From Leptidea sinapis (taxonomy: Eukaryota > Arthropoda > Insecta > Lepidoptera > Pieridae): a DNA stretch of 64,000 nt. The DNA lies in assembly GCF_905404315.1 (NCBI RefSeq), contig NC_066280.1, positions 14,021,001-14,085,000 on the forward strand, read 5' to 3'. Positions 42,131 to 52,004 of this stretch are shown in pieces. The translations under genes and the position numbers were made by a program. The notes beneath the pieces were generated by a model, which ran no database searches, was not told the DNA's origin, and worked only from the letters and a program-made list of their open reading frames with translations. The first letter of the stretch is position 1. Each line of letters starts with the position of its first letter.

Positions 42131-43204
42131 TTCCTTAAAAATTGTAGTAAAAATAAATCTATTTAATATAAAAATAGTGTGTGCGTGTAATCTTTACGCG
42201 CGATTGAAGTATAACTTAATAATAATTAACTTTAGGAATAATTAACAGACGCATTAATATATTACATTAAATTTACATTTAATAAAGCGGTGTTACCAAC
42301 TAAGCACACACGTATTACTGAAGAGCTAGGAGCATTGTTAGATTTTTTGCTATTTTTTTTCTCGCAAAAGCTAAGACGATATAACTTTATCTTTTGAGCA
42401 AATTAAGCATTTTCTACCTAAAATAAAAAAATGCCTTTATTAATATATAATTTCAGTAATATTATTTTATCAAGTGAGATTTTACATATTTTACAAAGAA
42501 TGATATAATGTTATATTTTGATATTATTCATCAGAATGTAAACACTTACACTTTTTACAGGTCAGGTCATTATCAGGTTCTTGATTTTCTCTTTTATTGA
42601 TGAAAGAGTAAAATGTTCCTCGGATAACGCCATTTTATTTGACTGATTATTAGTTTCATTATATACCTATATATTTATAATTCAGTCCATTGTCAATTCG
42701 CAGATTTTAAAATTTTCACTCATTAATAAAATAATTGATAATAAGAAATTGAAGGTTATATTATAAATTATCACATATAAATATGACGTTGTTATTGAGT
42801 ATTAACAAATATGGCTGTATGGGCTCGAACTCTTTGCCTATCCTAATAATGGAAACGAAAAACAAAAACCAAGATTAAATTATCAAATGTCAGAAAATTT
42901 CTGAGAACTTATTTATTATTTATTGCAATAGTAATAATAAATAAACAAAGGAGATTTTTTAAAAATATTACTGAGCAATTTGAAATATTTTTTAAAACCA
43001 TTAAATTATAACGGTTTAAAAAATTCTTTCAATTGACTTTTGTACTGAGCGTTACTTCCGTCAGAAAAAAATTCTGAGCTACCCCCAAGTCGCGCCTAAA
43101 GAAGTTTTACTTCAAAAAAATTTTAATATTTTTTCATATATATAGTATAAAATTCAAGAGCCTAATTGTTCGCTATTATTCAAGCAACATTGAAGTAACG
43201 TACG
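42131..43204. other. No gene recognised
   Basis: Very AT-rich sequence. I see nothing supportable. Confidence 0.4.
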
Positions 43205-43372
43205 TACGGAAAACCCAGTGTTGGTAGACCGACCGACGCTCTGGTCGATATCGCCGGAATACGTTGGATGAGGGCAGCGCAGGACCGATCGTCGCGTCGT
43301 GGAGATCTTTGGGTGAGGCCTTTATCCATCAGTGGACATCTTCCGACTGATAATAATGAAGCAACATTGAGC
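43205..43372 (+). pseudogene. RTE-type LINE C-terminal end
   Basis: It reads VGRPTDALVDIAGIRWMRAA then QDRSS, followed by GGAGATCTTTGGGTGAGGCC and a TGATAATAATGA tail. This is the last 50 residues of an RTE polymerase with one frame change. Confidence 0.75.
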
Positions 43373-43858
43373 AGGACAAGGTATTAAAGTAGGTGTTTTT
43401 CTGTCTGTGTGAAGGAGGCTTTAGAGAGTGCAATTTATTCTTTATTGTTATACGGTGCATAGAGCTACTAAAGTTGACGGTATTGGAAACTGTTATGATA
43501 TTCATAACAGTTTAAATTAATACAGTTTGATCAATTTAAGCGCTAATGTTGTTTACGCCGTTTATGTGGTACGCCCTGTTCATAGTGTAGTGCTACTTTG
43601 AATGTTTTATAAGCCCAAAATTCTGAGTATCACAATGTTTTCATCGGTCAGCTAGACTTAGAAATTAAACATGGCTTAGACATGTGTTTTGTTAAACAGT
43701 GACCTAATAAAAACTATTACAAAAATCTATTTCTATTACAAAACAGTGTTTAGCTTGTGTTTAACTAAAACGTCGATAAGCACGACATAAACTGAAGCGT
43801 TCAGGAATATAAGGAACGGAACGCAATTTTTATTAGCTGTCATCTAATTGTCATCACG

Positions 43859-44068
43859 AACGGCCGTTTTCAATAACCTATCTATCCTTAGTGTAACTTA
43901 CTAGAGGTATACAAATCTTTTTACGCTTACTTACATTTCAATAACCTATCGACTTATAGCACTAGACTATAACTATATTGAACGTAACTATGGATAGATA
44001 AGATCGTGTCATTAAACGGCGGCAGCACGGTATTAGTATTTAGAGATATGTTATTGAAAACGGCCGTT
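43859..44068. mobile_element. MITE with AACGGCCGTT-type TIRs, second family member
   Basis: AACGGCCGTTTTCAATAACC at the left is inverted at the right as ATGTTATTGAAAACGGCCGT then T. It is 210 bp long. The first 10 bp equal those of 35606-35918; the next bases differ (TTCAATAACC against CCCAATATAC). Confidence 0.8.
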
Positions 44069-44959
44069 AATCTAAATCTTCTTTAGGAATATAGCTATTC
44101 GTTAGACACAGTAGGACAGTAGTAGAATTTCGTAGCATTTAGTTAGCAACCTGTAGGCTGGGAGTTTCTTATGAGTTCTGCTCCCGATGACGAAGCTCCA
44201 TTACGAACTAATGAAGTTTACCAAGAGTAGTTGCAATATGTCATTGCTGTTATTATTGTCACTCCCTATGGTAAATATTAATAATATTGACAGTCTTACA
44301 CAAATTATATTTTGCCTCAAGCTAGGAATAGAGACTAGATATATTTAATACAATATACTTACTTAAACATACATAAATACAAATAAACATCTATGACTCG
44401 GAAACAGACTCGGAGCTCTTCGGATCCCGTTAGTTGCTAGCGTTTTTTGGACGGTTATGAATTCATATATTCACATATATTCATTTTAGTCTATTATTGT
44501 ACTAAATATATCGTTGCCTGACACCTACAAGCTTTAGCATAGTTTCGGTTAAAACTATTTGTCTGAAAGTGCTCCAAATTCTATTTATTACTCACGATAC
44601 TTAATACTGCTACTTACTATCATCAAAATTATTATACACGTATTTGACAAGTTTCATGAAAATTACAAATACAAGTTGTATGTAATGTTTTCAAAATACA
44701 AAAACATAAAACTTGTCGTAGACAATATTTGTATAAAACTTGTCTGATGAAATTGATTGTCACCTTATTAGTTGTCTACATGTATATGATCTCATGTTTT
44801 ATACTTGTTGTAGGCTTGTAGCTAACCTTGTTTAAGACATGACAGTGCAGAAGCTTATGAATTTGACAACACAAATAACTACCTACTGGTACAGACAATA
44901 GAAAGTGAAGGTACTGCGGAACTTTGCTTCATGAGTGCAGTATACTTGTACATCATACA
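44069..44959. other. No gene recognised
   Basis: AT-rich. 44560-44830 has recurring ACTTGT/ACAAGT motifs in both orientations but no clear element boundary. Confidence 0.35.
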
Positions 44960-45160
44960 GAATGAAGGAAATTCAAGAAAACCACGCAAGTACTGGTCGT
45001 GATCATTTTTGAGGAGGCGACAGCAAGAAGGTGCCTATCGTTCCTTATTGAATGATTTAAGAATAGAAGACAGAAGTGGATTCAGAAATTTTGTTAGAAT
45101 GAGAGCAGTAAATTTGGAGAATTTGCTTCAAAAAGTTGCACCATACTTTTCTTACTTATT
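44960..45160 (+). pseudogene. PIF/Harbinger-type transposase N-terminal relic
   Basis: Reads RKPRKYW, a stop at about 45000, then RRRQQEGAYRSLLNDLRIED, RSGFRNFVRM and NLENLLQKVAPY. I recognise this as the region before the DDE core of insect PIF/Harbinger transposases (positive stretch, FRNF-RM, F/L-LL--V-P-I). After KVAPY the 94-codon frame runs into unrelated sequence, so the protein is cut there and the catalytic core is absent. Confidence 0.6.
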
Positions 45161-46150
45161 CAGAATTCACAGCATAGACATGCCATCACTCCAGCAGAGC
45201 AATTTTTTTTATGATGACTTGTTTCTTGGCGTTGAGGGGTATAAGGTACATGGTTTGTTGATCAAAGCTATGCGTTTGATATTTATGCCATAATGTATAA
45301 CCGCCTTATAGCTTCAGTTTGAGGTGAACCTCTAATTAAAGCTGACATTTTACGGATGTAACCCACGACTTGCGAACTTAGCTATAATTATCAAAACCGA
45401 TGCCGTATCTATAAAGTTCGTGCCACGTTGCGGAGTAATTTATCATAGTTAATCGATTCATCGGCGATGCTAGTTCATGAACATGACAGGTCACATGTGC
45501 TCCAGCGCAATATGCTGTCGATTACCATAGATTATGAAAATTAGTTTGGTAACTATCGGAATTCATTTTGTATACGCAAAATTGTTTTAATCGCTTTAGT
45601 AGTTTTAATTTTATTAGTTTAAATTTATCCAAATGATTTAAGTTTTGACTTGAGTCTCGTGCCAGATTTTAGCCAGTCAACATGTTCTGAGGATGCCTCG
45701 TGCAGAGGTGAAACACATCTCGAATTATGACAAATATTGGCGGAATTAACATTTAAGAAAACTTAAAACGTTTGAATAATTATGGATTTCCGCAAAGTAA
45801 CGATTACTTACTTATGTACTTTACGTACTTCAATAAATAGTTTAAATTTATTTTTTCTGAAATACTTTAAGATTTCGGGTCCAAAAATTTTAATATTATA
45901 GTTTGAGACTTTCAAAATATTGAAGGCTTTGCTAATATTTACTATATTATGCATGTATTGTACATTTATTAACCTTCCTCTTGAATCACTCTATCTTTTA
46001 AAAAACCGCATCAAAATCCGTTGCGTATTTTTAAAGAGCAAACCAAAGGTACTTTAGGATAGACAGCGGGAAGGAACTTTGTTTTATACTTCGTAATGAA
46101 GTAACTTCAAACACCCCATGCTTTTTACAATATAATCCTTTTTTTGTTAA
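45161..46150. other. No gene recognised; contains a hammerhead-like motif
   Basis: Nothing codes here. 45687-45714 holds CTGAGGA, a five-pair stem GCCTC/GAGGT and GAAAC in the order of a hammerhead ribozyme core (see findings). Confidence 0.4.
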
Positions 46151-46616
46151 ACAGGGTGCTTTTTTGAGAAGGGCGGTGATGGAAAAGTCGAAAATACGAG
46201 ACTCAGAAGAAAGTCGTGAAAGGAGTCTGTGATGGTATCAAATGCAGTAAGGTCATTAGAGAGATGTATAAACTTAACCATTACAGTCAACGGGAATCAT
46301 TTTAGTTAGGTAAACGTGAGATATGAAAAGCAATTTGGAAATTTTTTCTATTTGCTTTCATTTTTAGTAATACATATCTTTTCAAAATTTGATCCTTATC
46401 ACCAACAGAGTCCATTAGAGATTCAATAATACAGATTGTAATTTTTTTTTGAAAAATCATTCGGGTCGATTTCCGTAAAACCGTCAAGATATTTTAAGAA
46501 ACTTAATATGTAGTTATTGGTTTCTTATAAATCGAGGGCATGACTCCTTTCACGACTTTCCTCTCAGTCTTGTATTTTCTGACTTTGCCATCACCCTTCT
46601 CAAAAAACTATCCTGT
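46151..46616. mobile_element. 466-bp element with about 80-bp terminal inverted repeats
   Basis: Left ACAGGGTGCTTTTTTGAGAA, GGGCGGTGATGG, ...GAAAGTCGTGAAAGGAGTC. Right, inverted: GACTCCTTTCACGACTTTCC, ...CCATCACCCTTCTCAAAAAA then CTATCCTGT. The middle is AT-rich and non-coding. No target duplication is certain. The superfamily is unknown. Confidence 0.75.
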
Positions 46617-46699
46617 ATAATCACACTAAGCATTTGGAATTTTTGCTTATTGAAAATTATTTTCTACTTTTTAGGTTGTTTTTCTATAAAAGCGTGCTT

Positions 46700-46725
46700 T
46701 TTAATTTATTTTAACTTTTATTTAA
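46700..46725 (-). promoter_or_regulatory. Candidate polyadenylation signals for lowfat
   Basis: Two AATAAA hexamers on the minus strand (46705-46710 and 46717-46722) are the first canonical signals I see downstream of the lowfat stop. The use of either is an inference. Confidence 0.3.
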
Positions 46726-47041
46726 TATTTTATACTTACTGTTATTTAAATTTTGAGGAATGGAATTCACATCTTGGCAATTTATTAAAATAATTTTTGA
46801 AGCCAGTTTTTTGCGTGTATGAAAAAACCATTCACACAATGTTTTCTATTATTATTTGAGTTGCTCACTTTGTAATAGAATATACAACTTAATATGTATG
46901 CCAAAATGTTAACAATATGGAATCACTCCATTTCTACAATGAACGAAACATGTACTGAGCGGCAGAATAGGGGGGACTTCCCTATTCTTTTTAGGCCTAT
47001 TCTTTGGCCCAAGAGTGTCGCAAGTTGTGACTAAGGGCATT

Positions 47042-47340
47042 TACCAGTGGGAGGTTCCTTTGCTCAGGATGCCGGCTAGATTATGGGTGCCACAACGGCG
47101 CCTGTTTCTGCAGTAAATCAGTAATGTGTAAGCATTATTGTGTTTCGGTCTAAAGGGCGCCGTAGCTAGTGAAATTACTGGGCAAATGATACTTAATATC
47201 TTTTGTCTCAAGGTGACGAGCGCAATTATTGTAGTGCCGCGTAGAATAATTGGGTTAGTCAATTACCGTCAGCGGCACTGCATTGTAATTACCATCAGCT
47301 GAACGTCCTGCTCGTCTCGTCCCTTATTTTCATAAAAAAA
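47042..47340 (+). repeat. Hairpin-rich SINE-like repeat, copy 8, in probable lowfat 3' UTR
   Basis: ACCAGTGGGAGGTTCCTTTG to TTTTCATAAAAAAA. The long hairpin is damaged (GTGCCGCGTAG / GTCAGCGGCAC). It lies 61 bp past the lowfat stop codon and in antisense orientation to that gene. Confidence 0.85.
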
Positions 47341-47401
47341 GTTGATGAAATAAAACACAATCGTACTTATACTAATAGCCTATATTAAAATACAACAAAC
47401 A

Positions 47402-47789
47402 TTAGTTTCGCGGGGTGAGATCACTATTGCTACTGGGCGGGGCGTGTCTGGCAGCCATCAGTAATATATCACGTTTTTCCTTCGGGAACCTCAGCTCTCT
47501 GGCCGCGAGTCGAGCCGCTCTAAGTTCCCTCTCTGCTCTCGCTAGCTCGTTCCTGAGAACTCCACCCCCACTCCCGGCCTCTCTCTCTCTCGAAGCCCAC
47601 TCTCTCGCCATTTGCTCTCGCATCGTGTCATCCAGTGCTCTTGCGGAGTAGTGAGCGACTACTTCTTGCCTGGAACATTGTCGTTCTCTCATCGCTCGTA
47701 AGGACCCGTTCCAGTGGAGGAGCTGGAAGACCGTCATCAGTTCTTGGAACTCCAGCATCGTTCGTCCCTTGTTGGCTTCCAGCATAAAT
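47402..47789 (-). CDS. lft: lowfat / LIX1 homologue, last coding exon
   Basis: The acceptor CCTCGACAG at 47790-47798 is followed by one base completing an Arg codon, then FMLEANKGRTMLEFQELMTV, the FQLLHWNGSLRAMRERQCSR block and QEVVAHYSARALDD. The exon ends with a charged helical tail (ELARAERELRAARLAARELR, FPKEKRDILLMAA) and a TAA at 47402-47404. This is the most conserved part of the LIX1/lowfat family. Drosophila Lowfat binds the cytoplasmic parts of Fat and Dachsous, and vertebrate LIX1 family members act in muscle and growth control (established knowledge). The exon is GC-rich in an AT-rich region. The 128 residues match the family C-terminus in length. Confidence 0.93.
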
Positions 47790-47874
47790 CTGTCGAGGAA
47801 ATAAATGTCATCAATCCTGAAATATCCTTACATTCAATTGATGTGTGTACGCTGTTTTATTGTCAAAACCGTGA

Positions 47875-47960
47875 TATTACAATTTCACTAGTGATATTAT
47901 AATAAAACGTTAGATTGTCAATCGATTCATTTCTTACAATTTAACGGCCTGGCTTTAGTG
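47875..47960 (+). repeat. Short repeat shared with 61795-61885
   Basis: GTGATATTATAATAAAACGT, TAGATTGTCAATCGATT and TTTCTTACAATTTAACGGCC recur at 61800-61862. Confidence 0.6.
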
Positions 47961-48119
47961 ACATTGTAATGTCATAGTGATATTGTAGTAAATATTAAAA
48001 TTAAAATTAGCAGTGTGAGACGTCGAGCGTTCGGATTGGTCATCTTTTTTCAATTTGCAACACAATAATAATAGACATTGGAGCGTTTATGCAAATTCAA
48101 TCTGAAATTATCGTCCAAA

Positions 48120-48180
48120 CACTTTCAAATTTTATTTGTGTATTAATCCCAGAAGTGAGGGTTATCACTTTAAAAACATA
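48120..48180 (+). repeat. Solo arm of the tRNA-like fold-back family
   Basis: TTCAAATTTTATTTGTGTAT, TAATCCCAGAAGTGAGGGTT and ATCACTTTAAAAACATAA match the outer arm at 26930-26975 and, inverted, 3120-3160. No tRNA core is attached. Confidence 0.65.
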
Positions 48181-48997
48181 ATAAATATAATATTAAATCT
48201 GTACAGAACTCATCAAAATATATCTAATTAAAATAAACATTTATATTCATTCTCCATTTTCCAGCTGTCTTTGATGTCATTGAAAGTTTGTTTGACAACT
48301 AAGAAGCGCTGCTGCTTCCACGAAAACTAGCACATTTTCTATTACATTTTCAGTTTTAAAAATACATTAAATTTGAGATAAACTTGTATGAAAAGGCTGC
48401 GAGTAAAATCGTGAGCTCTCCAGTTGAAGAATCAGAAATGTTATTTCGTAATAAAATATTTTGTAACCTGAAAAACAAATATTATTTTAATGCTTAAAAC
48501 CCGCGTTACTCTAAGAATTTTCTTTGTGATATTTAATGTTCTTTTATTTTGTGGATAATATACTATTTAATATTAAACTCTGTTTTAATACATTCTTAAG
48601 GGAATTATCATTTATAATATGTTCATAACAATGAAATTCATAATTATCTTCAATCAACTTTAACTACGTAGTGATTTCTACCGGTTTTTCAAAATTTAAC
48701 GAATAATAGATGAAAGAGGTTATGTGCTTTAAAATCAATCAAAATATAAAATAGCAATACAAAAATGTTAGCGGCAACTATTCTTACACGTAAAATCTTA
48801 GACTATGTATTATACCTACGAGCAATTAGACATAGGATCCAGAATATTTTAATGTTTGGAGGGTAGAGGCAAGGAGAATCATCTGTGTATATTAAAATGT
48901 GTTCGTCAAAATGCAATAAACAAGGGTGGCGCTACAGTAGCATTAGGGTAAATCTTAAAAGAAGCGCCAAATATAAAATAATATTAATCACTCTAGG
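48181..48997. other. Intronic AT-rich sequence
   Basis: It lies within the last lowfat intron. I see no gene or repeat here. Confidence 0.4.
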
Positions 48998-49174
48998 TGC
49001 ACGTTTCCTTTTTTTTTTTCAAGAGGACTAAATACATTTACGTATTGAAGACCCCAAAACGGGGCCCGTATGCCGGGCTCGGGTGTAATCACCCCCTACC
49101 GACTAAAAACCTCCTCTGTGCTGATAGCCCTGAAGGCTTTTACAGCGAAGCTGGGCGGAGAGTTGCACGTTTCC
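48998..49174 (-). mobile_element. Short retroinsertion with poly(A) and 11-bp target duplication
   Basis: TGCACGTTTCC at 48998-49008 is repeated exactly at 49164-49174. The insert on the minus strand starts AACTCTCCGCCCAGCTTCGC, contains TTTTTAGTCGGTAGGGGGTG and CGGGCCCCGTTTTGGGG, and ends in about 10 A. This is a 5'-truncated LINE 3' end or a SINE. The GC-rich hairpin-like end resembles R1-type 3' UTRs, which is an uncertain inference. Confidence 0.7.
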
Positions 49175-50039
49175 CTATAATAATTATTTAAGGTTATATT
49201 TACTACATTATTTTGTACAACTTAAGTTTTTGAAATTTTCACTATTTTATTATTTAACTACTTTAGTCCACAATAATACTAAATGTTTAACTCAGCATAC
49301 TACAATTAGTTTGCAATTGTAAACTAATTGAAGTTTCATTTACCATTTCACAACTTCATACCATACCCTGTGCCTACAGCAGCGCCATTGTGGAATGTTT
49401 TTGAACTGTTATTTACTACATAAGCTGGACACTTTAACTTTTCTCACTTAAGAGATGATACTCCTAGCCTGTACCCTCCATAATATGTCATTTATTTTTA
49501 TATATTTTTTTAAGAAAAGTTATTACTTTTTACAGTATTCTGTATGACGATAAATTCTATTCGACTAAACATCCATGGCCATACAATAAATTAAAAAATT
49601 AACCAAAATTCGAATAATTAATAAACTTTGTTCCTTATCTAAAGCGTTTCATCATTTTTCGTACAATAAATACAGAGTAATAGGTTCAGTGCTTTGTCTA
49701 GTAGCAAAAATCGGGACGTTGAGTATGACAAACATTTTTTTGAATTATTAATTTATTGATTGGCTGTATGATGCACTTGCCTTTGCCTTCTTCGTCTGCC
49801 ATTTTAGCTTTGTCATCTTATTGTAATTTTTTTTATCTTTATATCTTGGCTATTTGGAATTAATGATATTGTAAATGAATGTTGTTTCGTTTTTTGTTCT
49901 TCACCAGAATAGAGGGCATAGGAAAATGGCGAACGTCCCCCGATTTGGAGATGCGTAATGATTTATTTTATGCTCTATCACTATTTTCGAGCAAGGGGAA
50001 ATTCTATTGAAATGTTTTTTGTTAGTTTTGGCTGAATGA
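49175..50039. other. Intronic AT-rich sequence
   Basis: No gene or repeat that I can support. Confidence 0.4.
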
Positions 50040-50375
50040 TTCATAGTCATAGTCAAAAATATTTAATTGACATAAAATCAAAAGATTGCTCGTCAACGTC
50101 AATCCCTAAAAATGCAATTCAGATACATATTAATTACACAAAAGTTTGAACATATCCAGTAAAACAATACAAGGTTGAATCATAATATCCATGAGGAAAA
50201 TAACAATTATAACACAATTTTTTTTACATACACTTCTTGGTAATTTATTGTAAAATTTAATACCGTTGCATGCACGGCCGAGTAAAAAATAAGGACTCCG
50301 TGTTACCTTACATAACAGTGAGGCACCAAAACAAGCCGGTAAACGTGTAAATACATAGCCCTGCCCCCACGCAGG
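50040..50375 (-). mobile_element. LINE D 3' end
   Basis: The minus-strand frame reads FTRLPACFGASLLCKVTRSP, YFLLGRACNGIKFYNKLPRS V, the C-terminal FYNKLP-type segment of jockey-group LINEs. The element ends TTAAATATTTTTGACTATGA then CTATGAATC, a simple-repeat tail. The RT core is absent. Confidence 0.65.
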
Positions 50376-50467
50376 CACTTACACTAATACAAGCCGATCG
50401 GCCGCCATTTTGAGATTTGGCATCGTCTGTGACAGATCAGTTTGCGTCGCAATAAAATATTTTAAAA

Positions 50468-50530
50468 ATGCCGTCGTGCGTTGTGAGAAAGTTTAAAAAC
50501 AATAATATAAAAGTATTTGTGGATATATGA
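50468..50530 (+). pseudogene. Possible THAP-type start, decayed
   Basis: The ATG opens MPSCVVRKFKNNNIKVFVDI and a stop. It resembles the THAP start at 23257 (MPCCVIKHCKNN), but the second cysteine is phenylalanine and the frame ends after 20 codons. The upstream GGCCGCCATTTTGAGATTTG looks like a 5' leader. This is weak. Confidence 0.25.
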
Positions 50531-50734
50531 TTATTTAAAGGAGAAAAAATTGTGTATCTGGTATACTCCGTAACCGCACACACACTAGCATCACTTGCTA
50601 ATATCACGGCGCGGAGTCTTTCTTTTTTACTAGTCCGTGGTTGCATGCAAAATAATTTATTATTTTATTTTACAGAGCCTAGTAGGGGGCGGTATCTTTC
50701 TACTTTGACTAATGTCGAGTAGTGCGAATCTTGT

Positions 50735-51190
50735 GGTTTGTGCATTTTGACGAGTTTTAGAGGTTTTAAAGTGAAACTCTTTTGACATCGCTTAAAATTT
50801 TTTCGCCCATCTATTGCATGTCGCATGGCGTACCACGGCCGATTGTAGTAGGGGTGAAGCTGCATCATTAATTTCAACTACTACTACTACTACTTTAGTT
50901 TCGCTGCGCGGTCTAAGAGTGATTTCGCACTAAGCCCTATTAGAGTATGATCCGTATCCGTGAAAACACGGTCCGAAGTAGTCGTAGGACTATTACAACG
51001 GTTGACGGAATTAAATCGGATGACGTAAGCCGGATATAGTGCGTAGGCTACCATAGAAATAGTTCTACGACTACTTCGGACCATGTTCTCATGGACTCTG
51101 ATCGGACGTAGTGCGAAAGCGCTCTCAGGCGCAATATTTAAGCTCTGGTTCCTGAGAGGGAGAGTAGGTTCGAACCCCACACCCCTGATC
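50735..51190 (+). repeat. tRNA-Leu-like repeat, copy 2, split by a MITE
   Basis: The upstream part (GTTTTAAAGTGAAACTCTTT, CGCCCATCTATTGCATGTCG) matches 21030-21100. The tRNA-Leu-like sequence starts CGCTGCGCGGTCTAAGAG and resumes only at 51127 with GGCGCAATATTTAAGCTCTG, GTTCCTGAGAGGGAGAGTAG, GTTCGAACCCCAC (intact B box). The 200 bp between are an insert. Confidence 0.65.
50927..51126. mobile_element. MITE inserted in the tRNA-Leu-like repeat
   Basis: The left end AGTGATTTCGCACTAAGCCC and the right end read inverted AGAGCGCTTTCGCACTACGT are related. Inner inverted pairs CACGGTCCGAAGTAGTCGTA / CTACGACTACTTCGGACCAT extend the symmetry. The right end also occurs at 8265-8300. The target duplication is at most about 3 bp. 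Confidence 0.65.
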
Positions 51191-52004
51191 GAGATTTTTT
51201 ATCAAATTATATTTAAATTTTTATAAAGAAAAGCATTAATTTTGTCTTTTTTTTTTTAAATATTTTAAAACAACATTTTTTAATATATTCTTTCAAATAC
51301 TTGTTTTAAAATATTGACAGGAACCTTTGAAATATTTGTTTTTTAACTTTGTCCGTTGAAGTTTCACTTCTACTATGTGTCCCAGCCCAGCACACATTTC
51401 TTACTTTAGAAAGGAAGTGTTTACATTCTGCTAATTTCTACATTTCACCAGGCTTATCTCACTCCCCGTGTAGGTATCGAAATCGTAAATACGTGTGGCG
51501 GCCTCTACAGAGTAGACCAACCAGGACTCACGAGCGAGCAGTGACGCACGCGCGAGTTTTGTTCACCTAATTCACCGGCGGCTAAATTAAAGTGATTATT
51601 ATTATAATGAAATTACCATTCATTATAGCTGAGTAGTATTTTATGAATTTACTATACTAAGTAGGTATAATTATGTCGTGGTCTTCCAACGCATACTGTC
51701 TGCAACTAATGTAGGTTTAACAACGAAAGATTATAGTTTTAAAATTACGATTACATATCTATTTATATTATAGAAAAAGCAAAGCCATTTTTACAAGATG
51801 ACCTAATACTTGGAAGGTACAGTTTTGGGAAAAGAAGACACCATATTGTCGTCACGCAATAGAAAGAGAGGCAACTTCTAGGTAAATAAAAATGTAGGTT
51901 AATAGCGCTGTGCGGTCTGAGTTACACCTTATTGTATGGCCAGAAGAGTCCATATTTCTTTAATAGATTTTGCAGAGTGAGTCTTCGGTACTTGTTCTAT
52001 TATA
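51191..52004. other. Intronic sequence, no gene recognised
   Basis: 51350-51570 is less AT-rich with a 73-codon plus frame of no known type. The rest is AT-rich. Confidence 0.4.

Noticed and set aside
47415..47651. Plus-strand 78-codon frame
   Set aside because: It is the shadow of the GC-rich lowfat exon on the opposite strand.
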